NCBI RefSeq assembly: GCF_018274385.1
Contig: NZ_JAAFYZ010000046.1
Location: 1-56,804, forward strand
DNA length: 56,804 nucleotides
DNA from: Catenulispora pinistramenti
Lineage (GTDB): Bacteria > Actinomycetota > Actinomycetes > Streptomycetales > Catenulisporaceae
Direction of reading: 5' to 3'
Below, in pieces: positions 17,471 to 26,747 of the stretch. The number at the start of each line of letters is the position of its first letter. The first letter of the stretch is position 1. A model generated the notes under the pieces. It ran no database searches. It was given only the letters and a program-made list of their open reading frames with translations, and had not been told where the DNA came from. Both the position numbers and the translations under genes were made by a program.

Positions 17471-18402
17471 CGGGGGAACAACCTGGCCGCGTTCTCCCCC
17501 GCGACCGCGGACCGTTCCGACATTGTCAGGGTGTCATCGGCGTCGAGAGTATCGGTGAAGAACCCTGCGATGTCTTCGCGGGCGTAGGGGAAGTCCGTTC
17601 CGAACAGGATGCGGTCGGCTCCGGCGAACGACTTCAGGCTGGGTATCGCCGTACCCGATGACAACGCGGTGTCGAAGTAGAAGCGCTTGAACGCGGCCAG
17701 GACGTGGTCCGGATCGGGTGCCTCCGGGCGGAAGACCCGCGCCAGGCCGGCGAACCGCTCGGCGGCGTACGGGACGAAGCCCCCGGCGTGGGACAGGATG
17801 ACCCGCACGTTCGGGTACCGGTCCAAGGTGCCGTTCAACACGAGCTGGACGGCGGTTCGCGTCGTCTCGAACGGGAAGTCGACCAGCGGGCCCGCCAGGC
17901 CGTCCACCCCGGGGAGGACAGGTTGGTGCGGAGTGGCACCGGGATGGATGAACACGACGGCCGCACGCCGGTCCAGTTCGGCCCACAGCGTCTGGAACAC
18001 CGGGTCGCCCAGGTAGCGGCCCTCGTAGTCGGCCAGCAGCACGACGCCGTCGGCGTCCAGCGAATCCAGAGCGTGGTCGAGTTCGGCGAGGGCGCCGTCC
18101 AGGTCCGGCAGCGGCAGCGTTGCGAAGTTCCCGAAGCGGTCGGGCCGGTCGGCGACGACCTTCGCGGTGTATTCGTTGATCCGGCGGGCCATCGCGCGCC
18201 GGTCTTCGCCGTCCCATCCGGCCACGCCGGGGGTGCTGACCGAGAGGACCGCGGCGGTGATGGCGTGGGCGTCCATGAAGTCGATCGCCCGCCGCGCCGT
18301 CCAGTCAGGCGTCCTGCTTCCGGAGGGATCCCCGCCGTGTGCCGGCATGGCCTGTGCGTAGAACGGTGGAACGATGTGCTGATGGACGTCGATGCGGTTC
18401 AT
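17455..18402 (-). CDS. Amidohydrolase family 2 (ACMSD-like metal-dependent hydrolase/decarboxylase)
   Basis: 315 residues in a TIM-barrel amidohydrolase-2 pattern: metal motif DVHQH at residues 5-9, FIHPG in the middle, ILSHAGG, and the late Asp in LFGTDFPYARED. Members include ACMS decarboxylase and gamma-resorcylate decarboxylase, which act on ring-cleavage or phenolic acids. AGGAGAGG precedes the ATG. The start overlaps the stop of the upstream amidohydrolase by four bases (ATGA), so the two are translationally coupled. Confidence 0.88.
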   Translation of the reverse strand: MNRIDVHQHIVPPFYAQAMPAHGGDPSGSRTPDWTARRAIDFMDAHAITAAVLSVSTPGVAGWDGEDRRAMARRINEYTAKVVADRPDRFGNFATLPLPDLDGALAELDHALDSLDADGVVLLADYEGRYLGDPVFQTLWAELDRRAAVVFIHPGATPHQPVLPGVDGLAGPLVDFPFETTRTAVQLVLNGTLDRYPNVRVILSHAGGFVPYAAERFAGLARVFRPEAPDPDHVLAAFKRFYFDTALSSGTAIPSLKSFAGADRILFGTDFPYAREDIAGFFTDTLDADDTLTMSERSAVAGENAARLFPRWAAS

Positions 18403-20132
18403 GCCGCCTCTCCTGTCAGGTGCGGGCCGTCGCCCTGTTGGTAGCCGCCGTACTCCGCGACCGGGGACCAGGAAGGACTGACCGGCGGCAGCGGTTCGGG
18501 TGCCCAGCGCTGGAAGGGCGCCGCGGCGTACACCACTTCGCCGCCGGTGACGGTGAGCACTGATTCGATGGCGGGAATCTGTTCGTCGGGCACGGCCCGC
18601 GGGTCCAGGTAGTCGTCGGTCAGAAGGGCGAAGTCGGCGAGCTGTCCCGGGGCGAGGAGGCCCTTGACGTTCTCCTCGCCGCTGAACCAGGCGCTGCCGG
18701 CGGTGTAGATCCGCAGCGCTTCCCATCGGGACAGGCGTCCGGCCGGTGCGGCGATCTGCGCACCACCGACCGTCTTCCCGGTGACCAGCCAGTACAGCGA
18801 TATCCAGGGGTTGTAGCCGGCAACCCGCGTCGCGTCGGTCCCGCCGCCCAGGGGGATCCCGGCCTCCACGATCTGTCGCAGAGGTTGGACATGCTCTGCG
18901 GCCTGCGGGCCCTGGTGCTCCAGGAAGTACTCTCCGGCGAACGCCAGTCGGTCCTGGACCGCGATCCCCCCGCCCAGCGCCTTCATCCGCGCGATGTTGG
19001 AAGCGCCGATGGTCTCGGCGTGATCGATCGCCCAGCGCGCCGTGTATCCGGTCTCGGCGAAGACCCGCTCGAACACGTCGAGGATCCGCGTGATCGTCTC
19101 GTCGTAGGTGGCGTGCACGCGGATCGGCCACTGGCTGGCGGCGATGACCCGTGTCACCTCCTCCAGCTCTGCGAGCGCCGATTCCGGCAGCTCCGGCCGC
19201 GGGGCCCGGAAGTCCTCGAAGTCGCTGGCGGACCAGACCAGGATCTCCCCGGCGCCTCGCAGAACGAAGCCGTTGAGCCGGTCCCACGCCTGGTTCACAG
19301 CGCGTTGTTCCTCTGCCGCCCAATGCTCCCAGGAGGCCTTCTCAGTACCCGGGCTCTGGGCGAACAGGAAGTGCGAGACCCGCACGCCCAGACCTGGCCG
19401 ACCGGCCAGGGTCGCGACCGCCGAGTAGTCGTCGGGGTAGGCGACGCCGCTCGCACCGGCGTCGACCACGCTGGTCAGTCCGAATCTGTTGAGTTCGCGC
19501 CAGAAGTAGCGGGTCGAGACCAGGCGTTCCTCCTTGGAGGTGTGGGCCGGCAGTTTCGCCAGCAATGCGTAGGCGGCCGGCGTACCGTCGGCGATGTAGC
19601 CGCCGTTCTCCGGCGCCTGACCGATCGCTTCGGCGCCGGCGTGGTTGAGGAGGACTCGGCTGTAGGCGAACAGAATGAACACCGGGGTGTTCGGCGCCGC
19701 CTCGTTCAGCTCCGCGATGGTGGGCATGCGGCGTTCGGCGAACTGGAACGGCGACCAGCCGCCGATCACTCGTACCCATTGCCCGTCCGGGGTCCGCTTC
19801 GCCTGCTCGGCGATCATCTCGAGTGCGCGTTTGAGGGTACGGACGCCGTCCCAGCGCAGTTCGAGGGTGTAGAAGAGCCCGCCGCGGATGGCGTGCAGGT
19901 GCGAGTCGTTCAGCCCGGGGATGAGGCGGCGGCCGCCGGCGTCGATGACGCGGGTGGTTCTCTGGCGGCCGCGCAGGACCTCCTCGTCGCCGCCGACCGC
20001 CACGACGTGCTCGCCGCTGACCGCGAGCGCGGTCAGCTGCGGACCGTCCTGACGCGTCGGCGCCAGCTTGGCGTGATGGACGATGAGATCGATTTCGGCG
20101 GTGTCCGATGTTCCGGGATGTGCGTCAGTCAT
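18399..20132 (-). CDS. YtcJ-like amidohydrolase (Amidohydro_3)
   Basis: 577 residues. DSHLHAIRGG is the metal-binding HxH-type motif near residue 78, the early TRVIDAGGRRLIPGLND strand is typical, and GGGTDATRV and the C-terminal GQLADFALLTDDYL belong to the YtcJ family. These enzymes hydrolyse amide bonds; the substrate is unknown. It starts a pair with the next amidohydrolase and follows the SDR gene after a 25-base gap on the same strand. Confidence 0.88.
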   Translation of the reverse strand: MTDAHPGTSDTAEIDLIVHHAKLAPTRQDGPQLTALAVSGEHVVAVGGDEEVLRGRQRTTRVIDAGGRRLIPGLNDSHLHAIRGGLFYTLELRWDGVRTLKRALEMIAEQAKRTPDGQWVRVIGGWSPFQFAERRMPTIAELNEAAPNTPVFILFAYSRVLLNHAGAEAIGQAPENGGYIADGTPAAYALLAKLPAHTSKEERLVSTRYFWRELNRFGLTSVVDAGASGVAYPDDYSAVATLAGRPGLGVRVSHFLFAQSPGTEKASWEHWAAEEQRAVNQAWDRLNGFVLRGAGEILVWSASDFEDFRAPRPELPESALAELEEVTRVIAASQWPIRVHATYDETITRILDVFERVFAETGYTARWAIDHAETIGASNIARMKALGGGIAVQDRLAFAGEYFLEHQGPQAAEHVQPLRQIVEAGIPLGGGTDATRVAGYNPWISLYWLVTGKTVGGAQIAAPAGRLSRWEALRIYTAGSAWFSGEENVKGLLAPGQLADFALLTDDYLDPRAVPDEQIPAIESVLTVTGGEVVYAAAPFQRWAPEPLPPVSPSWSPVAEYGGYQQGDGPHLTGEAA

Positions 20133-20157
20133 TTGCCGGCCTCCTGTCTTCGGGTCT

Positions 20158-20898
20158 CTACAGGCGGACGAGTCCGCCGTCGGCCATGACGGTCTGACCG
20201 GTCACCCAGCCGCTGTCGTCACCGGCCAGGAACAGCACCGTTCCGACGATGTCCGCTGAACTCCCGGGCCGCTTGATGGCCTGGGCGCCGGAGAGTTCGG
20301 CGATGACAGCGGGGTCGATGTGCGCACGGCCGCCGGGAGTCAGGGATGCCGTGGGGCCGACCGCGTTGACGGTGATCCCGTGCTGGGCGACATCGTTGGC
20401 GAGCCCTCTGGTGAAGCCGATGACTCCCATTTTGCTCGACATATAGTGCGCGAGCCCGGGGGCGGGCAGGGCAATCGAATTAGATGTGATGTTGACGATC
20501 CTGCCCCAGCCGCCGGCCGTCATCAGCGGCAGCACCGCTTTGGCCATCAAGAACTGGGAGTCCAGATTAATCCGGTGCACTCGGCGCCATAACTCGTAGT
20601 CGACGTCGGCGAAAGCAGCGTTCGGATATATACCGGCGTTGTTGACGAGAATGTCGCAGCGCCCGAACTCCTCGCGCAGGACACCTTCCAGGAGCGTGGC
20701 CGTATCCGGTTCCGAGACATCCGCAATGATGCCGACGCCGCGTACGCCGGCTGCCTCGACTTTCTCCAGTGTCTCAGTCGCCTTCGATATGTCCACGGCG
20801 ACGACATCCACGCCACGGCCGGCCAGGCCGATACTGACGGCCTGCCCGAAGCCCTGCGCCGCGCCGGTCACGACAGCGACTCTGCGATATGGGTTCAT
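20158..20898 (-). CDS. Short-chain dehydrogenase/reductase
   Basis: 246 residues with all classical SDR signatures: TGAAQGFG cofactor motif (residues 11-18), NNAG, catalytic Ser in ITSNS and YMSSK (YxxxK), plus the C-terminal GQTVMADGG. Asp at the end of the second strand (VVAVDIS) suggests NAD(H). It lies between the SnoaL-like gene (45 bases upstream) and the amidohydrolases and is likely part of the same minus-strand operon. Confidence 0.9.
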   Translation of the reverse strand: MNPYRRVAVVTGAAQGFGQAVSIGLAGRGVDVVAVDISKATETLEKVEAAGVRGVGIIADVSEPDTATLLEGVLREEFGRCDILVNNAGIYPNAAFADVDYELWRRVHRINLDSQFLMAKAVLPLMTAGGWGRIVNITSNSIALPAPGLAHYMSSKMGVIGFTRGLANDVAQHGITVNAVGPTASLTPGGRAHIDPAVIAELSGAQAIKRPGSSADIVGTVLFLAGDDSGWVTGQTVMADGGLVRL

Positions 20899-20943
20899 CC
20901 CTCATCCGTTCGTATCTTCCCAGGTCAATCCGGTCGTGGCGGG

Positions 20944-21381
20944 TCAGGCGCGGAGCCAGGGGTAGCGCTCGGTGTCCGCGCCGGCGTAGTCCGGATCGAG
21001 ATAGGTGTGGAGCCGGTGAATCCTGAAGTCGCGAATCTCGAAGACGTCACACCAAGCTCCGGCAGAAGTCTGGCCGGCGCGCCATTCGACTCCGTCAGAA
21101 GTCACGCCACTGCTCGTTCCCTCCAAGACGACCAGATCGCCCTGCACAACGACGTTGAAGTAGGCGGAATCATGCTCGATCTTCCCGATCATCGCGCCGA
21201 GCTGTGGAAAGAATTCGGAGATCTCTTTCTTGCCTCGCATGATGCCGCGCTTGGGGAAGTAGTACGAGGCGTCTTCGTCAAAGAGCTCCAGCGCGTCCCC
21301 GCCGGTATCGAGCCGCAGAAGGAAGTCTTTCGCCACCGAAACCCGCTGCTCGTCGGTCATCGTCCCGCTGGTGATAGTCAT
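20944..21381 (-). CDS. SnoaL/NTF2-like protein
   Basis: 145 residues with a cone-shaped NTF2 fold pattern (residues 12-35 helix, then ALELFDEDASYYFPKRGIMRGKKEISEFFPQL). The family covers ketosteroid-isomerase-like enzymes and small-molecule binding proteins; no specific reaction can be assigned. GAGG lies nine bases before the ATG at 21381. It is the first gene of the minus operon, with a TTGACA promoter and a TetR-type operator upstream. Confidence 0.78.
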   Translation of the reverse strand: MTITSGTMTDEQRVSVAKDFLLRLDTGGDALELFDEDASYYFPKRGIMRGKKEISEFFPQLGAMIGKIEHDSAYFNVVVQGDLVVLEGTSSGVTSDGVEWRAGQTSAGAWCDVFEIRDFRIHRLHTYLDPDYAGADTERYPWLRA

Positions 21382-21427
21382 CTTGCTACCTCTTTCATGG
21401 GCTCCTCCACACAATGCTGACGCCACC

Positions 21428-21479
21428 AGCATGCGGCCGGGCCGAACCGCTGTCAAGCATGAACGTCGAAGATTCGACG
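21428..21479 (-). promoter_or_regulatory. Promoter and TetR-type operator for the SnoaL-SDR-amidohydrolase operon
   Basis: Reading on the minus strand, TTGACA (21451-21456) is followed after 17 bases by CATGCT (21428-21433). Directly upstream lies the inverted repeat CGTCGAA-GA-TTCGACG (21464-21479), a member of the operator family found at 28663-28684. Confidence 0.6.
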
Positions 21480-21583
21480 CTGACGTCTACGATCGTCGCG
21501 ACACCGGGGAGGGGGGCTCGCTCGCTGCGGCGATGGACATCGTCGCCGGTCGCAGCCATGTTCCGGGAGAAGGCGTGTCGTCT

Positions 21584-21601
21584 ACGTTGAAAATTTGACG
21601 T
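21584..21601. promoter_or_regulatory. TetR-type operator upstream of the aldehyde dehydrogenase
   Basis: ACGTTGAAAATTTGACGT is an inverted repeat with the same spacing as the other operators (CGTTGAA, two bases, TTTGACG). The half TCTACGTTGA recurs directly after it (21601-21610). The surrounding 331-base gap (21382-21712) separates two divergent operons and shows no other feature besides this and the site at 21464-21479. Confidence 0.55.
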
Positions 21602-21712
21602 CTACGTTGACTTTCCGAACCGGCCAGTCCATCGTGGAAGGTAGATCGTCTCGGCGAACCGGCCCGGACCGGTGGACATCGCGGGGGGCGAAGAGGAATT
21701 GGGGAGATCGCC

Positions 21713-23182
21713 ATGCTTGACAGCCCGTTCGCGTCTGCGCAGGAGTGGAACGGCAAGATCTACACAGGTGCCTGGGTCGAACCCGGGCTCGGAACCGCCG
21801 ATGTCCTTGAGAAGGCCACCGGCAAGGTCCTCGCCCAGACGGGCATCGCCTCCGCCGAGGACGTGGCCCGCGCCGCGGCGTCCGCACACCACGCGCAGGC
21901 CCAGTGGGCGAAGGTTCCGGGGCCGATCCGCGGCGACATACTGCGGCGGTTCTCGGAGCTGCTGGCCGAGCACGCCGCCCCGGTCGTGGACCAGATGATC
22001 CGGGAGACCGGGACGATCCGGGCGAAGGCCGAGTGGGAGGTGCGGATGACCGTCCGCGAGATCCTGGAGGCCGCGGCTCTGGGCAGCGCACCGACCGGAA
22101 TCCAGGCGGCGAGCGCGGAGGTCGGGCGGTTGAGCGTGGCCCGCCGGGTCCCCGTCGGGGTGGTCGGCATCATCACCCCCTGGAACTCGCCGCTGCTGCT
22201 GGCGGCCCGGGCCGTCGGGCCCGCGCTGGCGATGGGCAACGCCGTCTTGCTGAAGCCGGACGTGCAGTCTCCGGTGGCCGGCGGCGTCCTGTACGCCCGG
22301 CTGTTCCAGGAGGCCGGGCTGCCCGCCGGGCTGCTGCACGTGTTGCCCGGCGCGATCGAGACCGGGCAGGCCCTGGTCAAGGACCCGGCCGTGGACATGG
22401 TCAGCTTCACCGGGTCGACGCGGGCCGGTCGCGAGGTCGGCGCCGTGGCCGGCAGCCTGCTCAAGCGGGTGTCGCTGGAGTTGGGCGGCAACAACCCCTA
22501 CGTCGTGCTCGACGACGCCGACATCGAGCGGGCGGTGAGCGCCGGAGCGTTCGGCTCCTACTTCCACCAGGGGCAGATCTGCCTCACGGCGGGTCGGCAC
22601 CTGGTCCACGAGCGGATCGCCGAGACCTACACGGACGCCCTGGTCCGCCACGTCGAGAAGCTCACCGTCGGCGACCCCTACACCAGCGACGTACAACTCG
22701 GACCGATGGTCAACGAGCGGCAGGCCGAACGCGCCGAGAAGATCCTCACCGACTCGCTGGCCAAGGGGGCGAAGCTGCTGGCCGGCGGGTCCCGCGACGG
22801 CCTGTTCTTCGAGCCGACCGTGCTGGGCGCAGTCCGCCCCGGCATGGCGGCGTTCGACGAGGAGATCTTCGGCCCGATCGCGCCGATCACCACCTTCAGC
22901 ACCGACGAGGAGGCGATCGCCCTCGCCAACCAGACCGGCTACGGCCTGGTGGCGGCGGTCGTGGGCAAGGATCTGGCGCGCGCCCAGCGGGTCGCCGACG
23001 GGATCCACGCCGGGATCGTCCACATCAACGACCAGACCCTCATCCACGAGGTGTACGGCCCGATCGGCGGCACCGGGGACTCCGGCAACGGGTTCAACCA
23101 CAGCACTCTGACCAATGCCGACCAGTTCTCCGAATGGCAGTGGGTCACCACCCGCACCGAGGTCCCCGAGTACCCCTTCTGA
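21713..23182 (+). CDS. Benzaldehyde-dehydrogenase-like aldehyde dehydrogenase
   Basis: 489 residues of the ALDH superfamily: Asn158 in PWNSP, general base Glu256 in LELGG and nucleophile Cys290 in FHQGQICLTAGRH. The last stretch, with HQGQIC and GRHLV, is typical of benzaldehyde/aryl aldehyde dehydrogenases (XylC-like), which oxidise aromatic aldehydes to acids with NAD(P)+. It is divergent from the SnoaL operon and probably feeds the aryl-acid ligase encoded at 28725-30428. A hairpin terminator follows. Confidence 0.9.
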   Translation: MLDSPFASAQEWNGKIYTGAWVEPGLGTADVLEKATGKVLAQTGIASAEDVARAAASAHHAQAQWAKVPGPIRGDILRRFSELLAEHAAPVVDQMIRETGTIRAKAEWEVRMTVREILEAAALGSAPTGIQAASAEVGRLSVARRVPVGVVGIITPWNSPLLLAARAVGPALAMGNAVLLKPDVQSPVAGGVLYARLFQEAGLPAGLLHVLPGAIETGQALVKDPAVDMVSFTGSTRAGREVGAVAGSLLKRVSLELGGNNPYVVLDDADIERAVSAGAFGSYFHQGQICLTAGRHLVHERIAETYTDALVRHVEKLTVGDPYTSDVQLGPMVNERQAERAEKILTDSLAKGAKLLAGGSRDGLFFEPTVLGAVRPGMAAFDEEIFGPIAPITTFSTDEEAIALANQTGYGLVAAVVGKDLARAQRVADGIHAGIVHINDQTLIHEVYGPIGGTGDSGNGFNHSTLTNADQFSEWQWVTTRTEVPEYPF

Positions 23183-23206
23183 GCGGCCCCGGCCCGCGCC
23201 CGACGC

Positions 23207-23248
23207 GCCGGTCACGGTATCGGTCTCCGGTCCGGTACCGTGACCGGC
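23207..23248. terminator. Hairpin terminator after the aldehyde dehydrogenase
   Basis: 13-base perfect arms (GCCGGTCACGGTA at 23207-23219 and its complement at 23236-23248), 25 bases after the stop codon. Confidence 0.8.
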
Positions 23249-23403
23249 GACCGGCGACCGGTCTTCCTATGGGCCGCACGACTCCCGGGTCGTCGACGGA
23301 CTACTGCGCCGCGATGGTCCCGCCGCCGGCGAGTTCTCCATTGTTGTATCCCTTCGATATGTGGAATGCCGCCAGGCCTGGATCCGGCACTGAGCCGGGC
23401 GTC

Positions 23404-23811
23404 TCAGGCCTGGTCCTCGGTGGTATCGGCGGGGGCGCCGGCCGCCTGGAAGCCGGTCAGCCTCCAGGCGCTGCCCTCTCGACGCCAGACCGCGAGATAG
23501 ACCGCTCTGACGCGGCGATCGATGCCCTCGACCCTGACCTGAAGATCGAGCAGACCGGCGGCCTGCACGGCATCCTCCCCAAGCCGGACAGCCGACCGCA
23601 CCCGGGGCCGAACCGACCGGAAGTCGAATACTCCCCTTTGGACCTTGTCCAGGAACGAACTCTTATCGTCGACCAGCCCCGTCGAGTGGGCGTAGTACAG
23701 CTGCTCTGACAACTGCCCGGCCAGGCCCGCCATGTCCTTGGAGACCAGCAGCGCGGCTCGTTGTCCCTCTAGATCCGACACGAAACCGAGCAGCGCTGTG
23801 TCGTCCGTCAT
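23404..23811 (-). CDS. SnoaL/DUF4440-like protein
   Basis: 135 residues with an NTF2-like pattern (helix QRAALLVSKDMAGLAGQLSEQLYYAHSTGLVDDKSSFL, then strands to VYLAVWRREGSAWRLTGFQA). The YYAHSTG and WR...W-L pattern is typical of small ketosteroid-isomerase-like proteins in catabolic clusters. The stop and start of the neighbouring tetR gene overlap by four bases, so it is translated with it. Confidence 0.75.
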   Translation of the reverse strand: MTDDTALLGFVSDLEGQRAALLVSKDMAGLAGQLSEQLYYAHSTGLVDDKSSFLDKVQRGVFDFRSVRPRVRSAVRLGEDAVQAAGLLDLQVRVEGIDRRVRAVYLAVWRREGSAWRLTGFQAAGAPADTTEDQA

Positions 23812-24521
23812 GAGGCCTCCTTCACCTTCAGTGATCGCTCGATGATGTCCAGGCTCAGACGCAGCGAATCGAAAGCAGCACCAGCGTCCGGCCAGGCCTC
23901 CGGCGTCCGGCCGCGCCCGCGCAGCATGTCGACCGCGGCCTGGGAGACCTGGTTCGCGATCTCCTCGGCGCCGCGTTCCTTTCCGGCCGTGAACCACCAG
24001 GCGACCCAGTTGCACATGCCCACGACGGTCAGGGCGGCGATGCGCACGTCGTCGGTCTGAAAGACGCCGGCGCCGATGCCCTCCTCGATGACCGCGGAGA
24101 GCTCGGTGAGCACGGTTTTCCGCGCTCGAAGGTGCTGAGCCCGCACGGAATCGGGGAGCGTGGAGTCGGACTGGTTGATCAGGCGGAACGGATCGGGATG
24201 CTCGGCGCGATGTCTGACCAGCTCCGCGACGAAGATACGGAGCTTGTCCTCGGGGGTGTGCGCGGTGTTGCGCATCGCGGCCACGGCCTCGTCGAGGGAA
24301 CGGCTCAGCTCGTCCATCAGCATGACTAGGAGTTGCTCCTTGCTGGCGATGTAGTGGTAGAGCGCCGAGCGCGAGATGCCGACCGCCGCCGCGATGTCGT
24401 TCAGGGTCGTCTTCTCGTAGCCCTGGGCGCCGAAGAGCTCTGTCGCTCTGGCGAGAATCTCGCGGGTGAGGAGGGCACGTTGTGAAGCACTGCGGCCAGG
24501 AGCGAGCGGCTGGCTACCCAT
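23808..24521 (-). CDS. TetR-family regulator (first of a similar pair)
   Basis: 237 residues. The HTH lies in TTLNDIAAAVGISRSALYHYIASKEQL (about 38-64). The ligand domain shares VIEEGIGAGVF and VVGMCNWVAWWFTAG with the second TetR of the cluster (27812-28576), so the pair probably arose by duplication and may read related operators. It is likely a ligand-released regulator of the surrounding operons (inference). It shares an operon with the SnoaL-like gene. Confidence 0.9.
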   Translation of the reverse strand: MGSQPLAPGRSASQRALLTREILARATELFGAQGYEKTTLNDIAAAVGISRSALYHYIASKEQLLVMLMDELSRSLDEAVAAMRNTAHTPEDKLRIFVAELVRHRAEHPDPFRLINQSDSTLPDSVRAQHLRARKTVLTELSAVIEEGIGAGVFQTDDVRIAALTVVGMCNWVAWWFTAGKERGAEEIANQVSQAAVDMLRGRGRTPEAWPDAGAAFDSLRLSLDIIERSLKVKEAS

Positions 24522-24569
24522 GCTCGTCAGTCGACGGAGAAGTACGGCGGCGGATGGTGCGGTACCGGA

Positions 24570-25814
24570 TCATCCCGCCGCCAAAGGGAAGCGTTCGCTC
24601 ATCCAACTGCCGATGACGTCCGCGGCCAGGCTGCTTCCGGACGGCTCACCGGGTGCGATGGGCCCGCCGAAGTGCAGACCCCGCACCTGTCGGTGCACGG
24701 TGTCGGCCGCCCCGAAGCTCGCCATCATGGCCAGGGCGTCCTGCGGGAAGCCGGCCTGGTCGCCGCTGAGCTCGACAAGCAGTGTGGGTACCGTGACACC
24801 GGGGGCGCAGCGTAAGAAGTCTGCGTTGGTAGATGAAGCAGACCATGTGGACAACCAGGCTTGCGGAGTGGACAGCCGTCCGAAGCCGACAAGGCCGTAG
24901 TTGGTGAGGTCGGGCCGGCGCCCGAACAACGACCCGTACGGCCGTTCGTTCGGATCCAGCGACAGGTCGACGCTGCGCAGGTCTGCGTCGGTGCGGTACA
25001 CCGTCACAATCCGCGGCGCCAGTACCCGCCTTCGATCCCCATCACTGCCGGTTCGCTTGAACCGGATACGCGCGGCGTCGGTCTCGGCCACCATCTCGCG
25101 GGCTTGAGCATCGATGCGATCAATCCGCGCACGCTGTGCGGCGCGGTAACGCCTGACGAACTCGGGCTCATAGGCGGAACTGACCGGGGCGTCAGCGAAG
25201 CCGTTGGCGGGAGAGTACGGGTCCAGCTCAGGGTCGACAGACAGCGGATCCCTCTCGTCGCGGACCGAAGGGTCGATGAGACGCTCCAGGAGTCGCCCCT
25301 GGCCCACGTGCGGTGCCACGAACACGGCGGCGTCGGGGACGGGCAACTCGGCGCCGGCCAGATCGACGGGCCGACCCGCTGGACTCCGGGTGATACGGCC
25401 CGCCGGGGCAAGGCCGGCCTGCTGATGGTAGAGAGCGGCGAGTGTTCCGCCTCCGGAGTGCCCCAGCGTGACCACGTGGGCGAAGCCTCGCTCCCGGAGG
25501 AACACCTGGCCCGCGGCCATGTCGAGCACTGCCTGCTCGTGAAGGAGGTTGAGGTCGTTGTTGACCGAGCGGGTCCCCTGGGTCCACACCGCGGTCCCCC
25601 GCGCCAGGAGTTCAGACACCAGCACGTGGTGAGTGAAGTCCTGGCGCGGGTGGATGAGGGTGACCACGGTGCGCGCACCAGGCGGTGTGCGCAGCACTCC
25701 GGTGACCTTCGCCCCGTCGGAGGTGCTGAGTTCGTGCAGCGTGGAAACAGTCGACTCCGGGATCTCTCGCGCGTCTATGTAGCGACCCGCTCCCAAGCGG
25801 ACGGAAGAACTCAT
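24570..25814 (-). CDS. Alpha/beta-fold hydrolase (414 aa)
   Basis: The N-terminal half has VVTLIHPRQDFTHH as the oxyanion strand and the nucleophile elbow GHSGGG. The probable His is in RGLHFGGP near the C-terminus (about residue 382). A long helical insertion (about 195-255, YRAAQRARIDRIDAQAREMVAETDAAR) gives the protein its large size. It may be an esterase, amidase or C-C hydrolase. The stop/start overlap with the small downstream partner gene (25811-26056, four bases) shows co-translation. Confidence 0.8.
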   Translation of the reverse strand: MSSSVRLGAGRYIDAREIPESTVSTLHELSTSDGAKVTGVLRTPPGARTVVTLIHPRQDFTHHVLVSELLARGTAVWTQGTRSVNNDLNLLHEQAVLDMAAGQVFLRERGFAHVVTLGHSGGGTLAALYHQQAGLAPAGRITRSPAGRPVDLAGAELPVPDAAVFVAPHVGQGRLLERLIDPSVRDERDPLSVDPELDPYSPANGFADAPVSSAYEPEFVRRYRAAQRARIDRIDAQAREMVAETDAARIRFKRTGSDGDRRRVLAPRIVTVYRTDADLRSVDLSLDPNERPYGSLFGRRPDLTNYGLVGFGRLSTPQAWLSTWSASSTNADFLRCAPGVTVPTLLVELSGDQAGFPQDALAMMASFGAADTVHRQVRGLHFGGPIAPGEPSGSSLAADVIGSWMSERFPLAAG

Positions 25815-26056
25815 CGGTCCTCCACCCGCAGTGCGTCCTTGTCATGCTGGGTGACGCGGGAGTCGATGAGCCCTGCGATGGCGCTGTACCACACCGCGTG
25901 GCGGCATCCTGTAGCACGGCGGTCGATCACGATCGCGGTAGGCGAGGCGATCCGGAAGTACGGGCCGATCCGGTCCACGGCGACAGCCGGGTCCTGGGCG
26001 GCGACCTGGGGAATCGTGACGTTCTCCGGGACGTCGAGGACGAACAGGGTACTCAT
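25811..26056 (-). CDS. Small hypothetical protein (81 aa) in catabolic operon
   Basis: 81 residues with no membrane segment and no family I recognise: MSTLFVLDVPENVTIPQV, then DPAVAVDRIGPYFRIASPTAIVIDRRATGCRHAVWYSAI. It overlaps both neighbours by four bases (VOC gene upstream, alpha/beta hydrolase downstream), so it is almost certainly expressed. Such a tight fit suggests a small subunit or chaperone for one of them. Confidence 0.7.
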   Translation of the reverse strand: MSTLFVLDVPENVTIPQVAAQDPAVAVDRIGPYFRIASPTAIVIDRRATGCRHAVWYSAIAGLIDSRVTQHDKDALRVEDR

Positions 26057-26712
26057 GGCCGGGTCATCTCCTTCGCGCCGCCGGCCCGTTCCTGCTCCTG
26101 CTCCCATCCCGTGGCACGCTGCACGATCAGTTCGGCCTTGCGGGCGAGGAGCTTGTCCATGCTGGGCTCGGGTCCGGACGCCACATCGACCAGCGCCTCC
26201 ACGGTCAGCGCGGCGTCGAGGTCTTCTTGCGGGGTGACAGGCCGCAGTGAGCGAGTGATCTCGACCAGGTAGCCGTTGGGATCGTGGGTGTAGACGGACT
26301 CGATCGTCTCGTGCATGACCTGCATCTCCACCGGCCAGTGGGACTCGTCGAGCCGCCGGCGGTACTCCAGGAGATCCTGCTCGTCGTCGACGTGGATCGC
26401 CAGATGGCGGGAGTTGATGAAGAACTGGGGCACGTCGTCGGTGAACGTGGCGTAGGCGTCGCCGGTGCCGCCGGCACCGCCGGGGGGCTGGAAGCCGAAA
26501 TAGTAGAAGAAGGCGATGCGGTCCCCGTTACCGATGTCGAAGAAGAAGTGGATGAAGTCCGGATGCCGCTCCGGGCCCCAGCCCGCGGCGCAGATCGAGT
26601 GGACGACAGGGAATTTCAGGACATCGCGGTAGAAGCGCACGGTCCCCACGGGGTCGAAGGTGGGGAAGGCCGCGTGATCGACGCCTTTGACCCGGTGCTC
26701 GGGCTTGCTCAT
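26053..26712 (-). CDS. VOC-superfamily (glyoxalase/extradiol dioxygenase-like) enzyme
   Basis: 219 residues. Candidate metal ligands are the His in VKGVDHAAF (residue 13), the His in RHLAIHVDD and the Glu in GYLVEITRS, spaced as in vicinal-oxygen-chelate enzymes. WGPERHPDFIHFFFDIGNGDRIAFF forms the middle of the fold. It could be a ring-cleaving dioxygenase or an isomerase. It lies between the maleate isomerase and the small gene 25811-26056 in one operon. Confidence 0.82.
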   Translation of the reverse strand: MSKPEHRVKGVDHAAFPTFDPVGTVRFYRDVLKFPVVHSICAAGWGPERHPDFIHFFFDIGNGDRIAFFYYFGFQPPGGAGGTGDAYATFTDDVPQFFINSRHLAIHVDDEQDLLEYRRRLDESHWPVEMQVMHETIESVYTHDPNGYLVEITRSLRPVTPQEDLDAALTVEALVDVASGPEPSMDKLLARKAELIVQRATGWEQEQERAGGAKEMTRP

Positions 26713-26747
26713 GGCGGACCTCCTAGGGTCGCTGGGATTCGGGAGCC

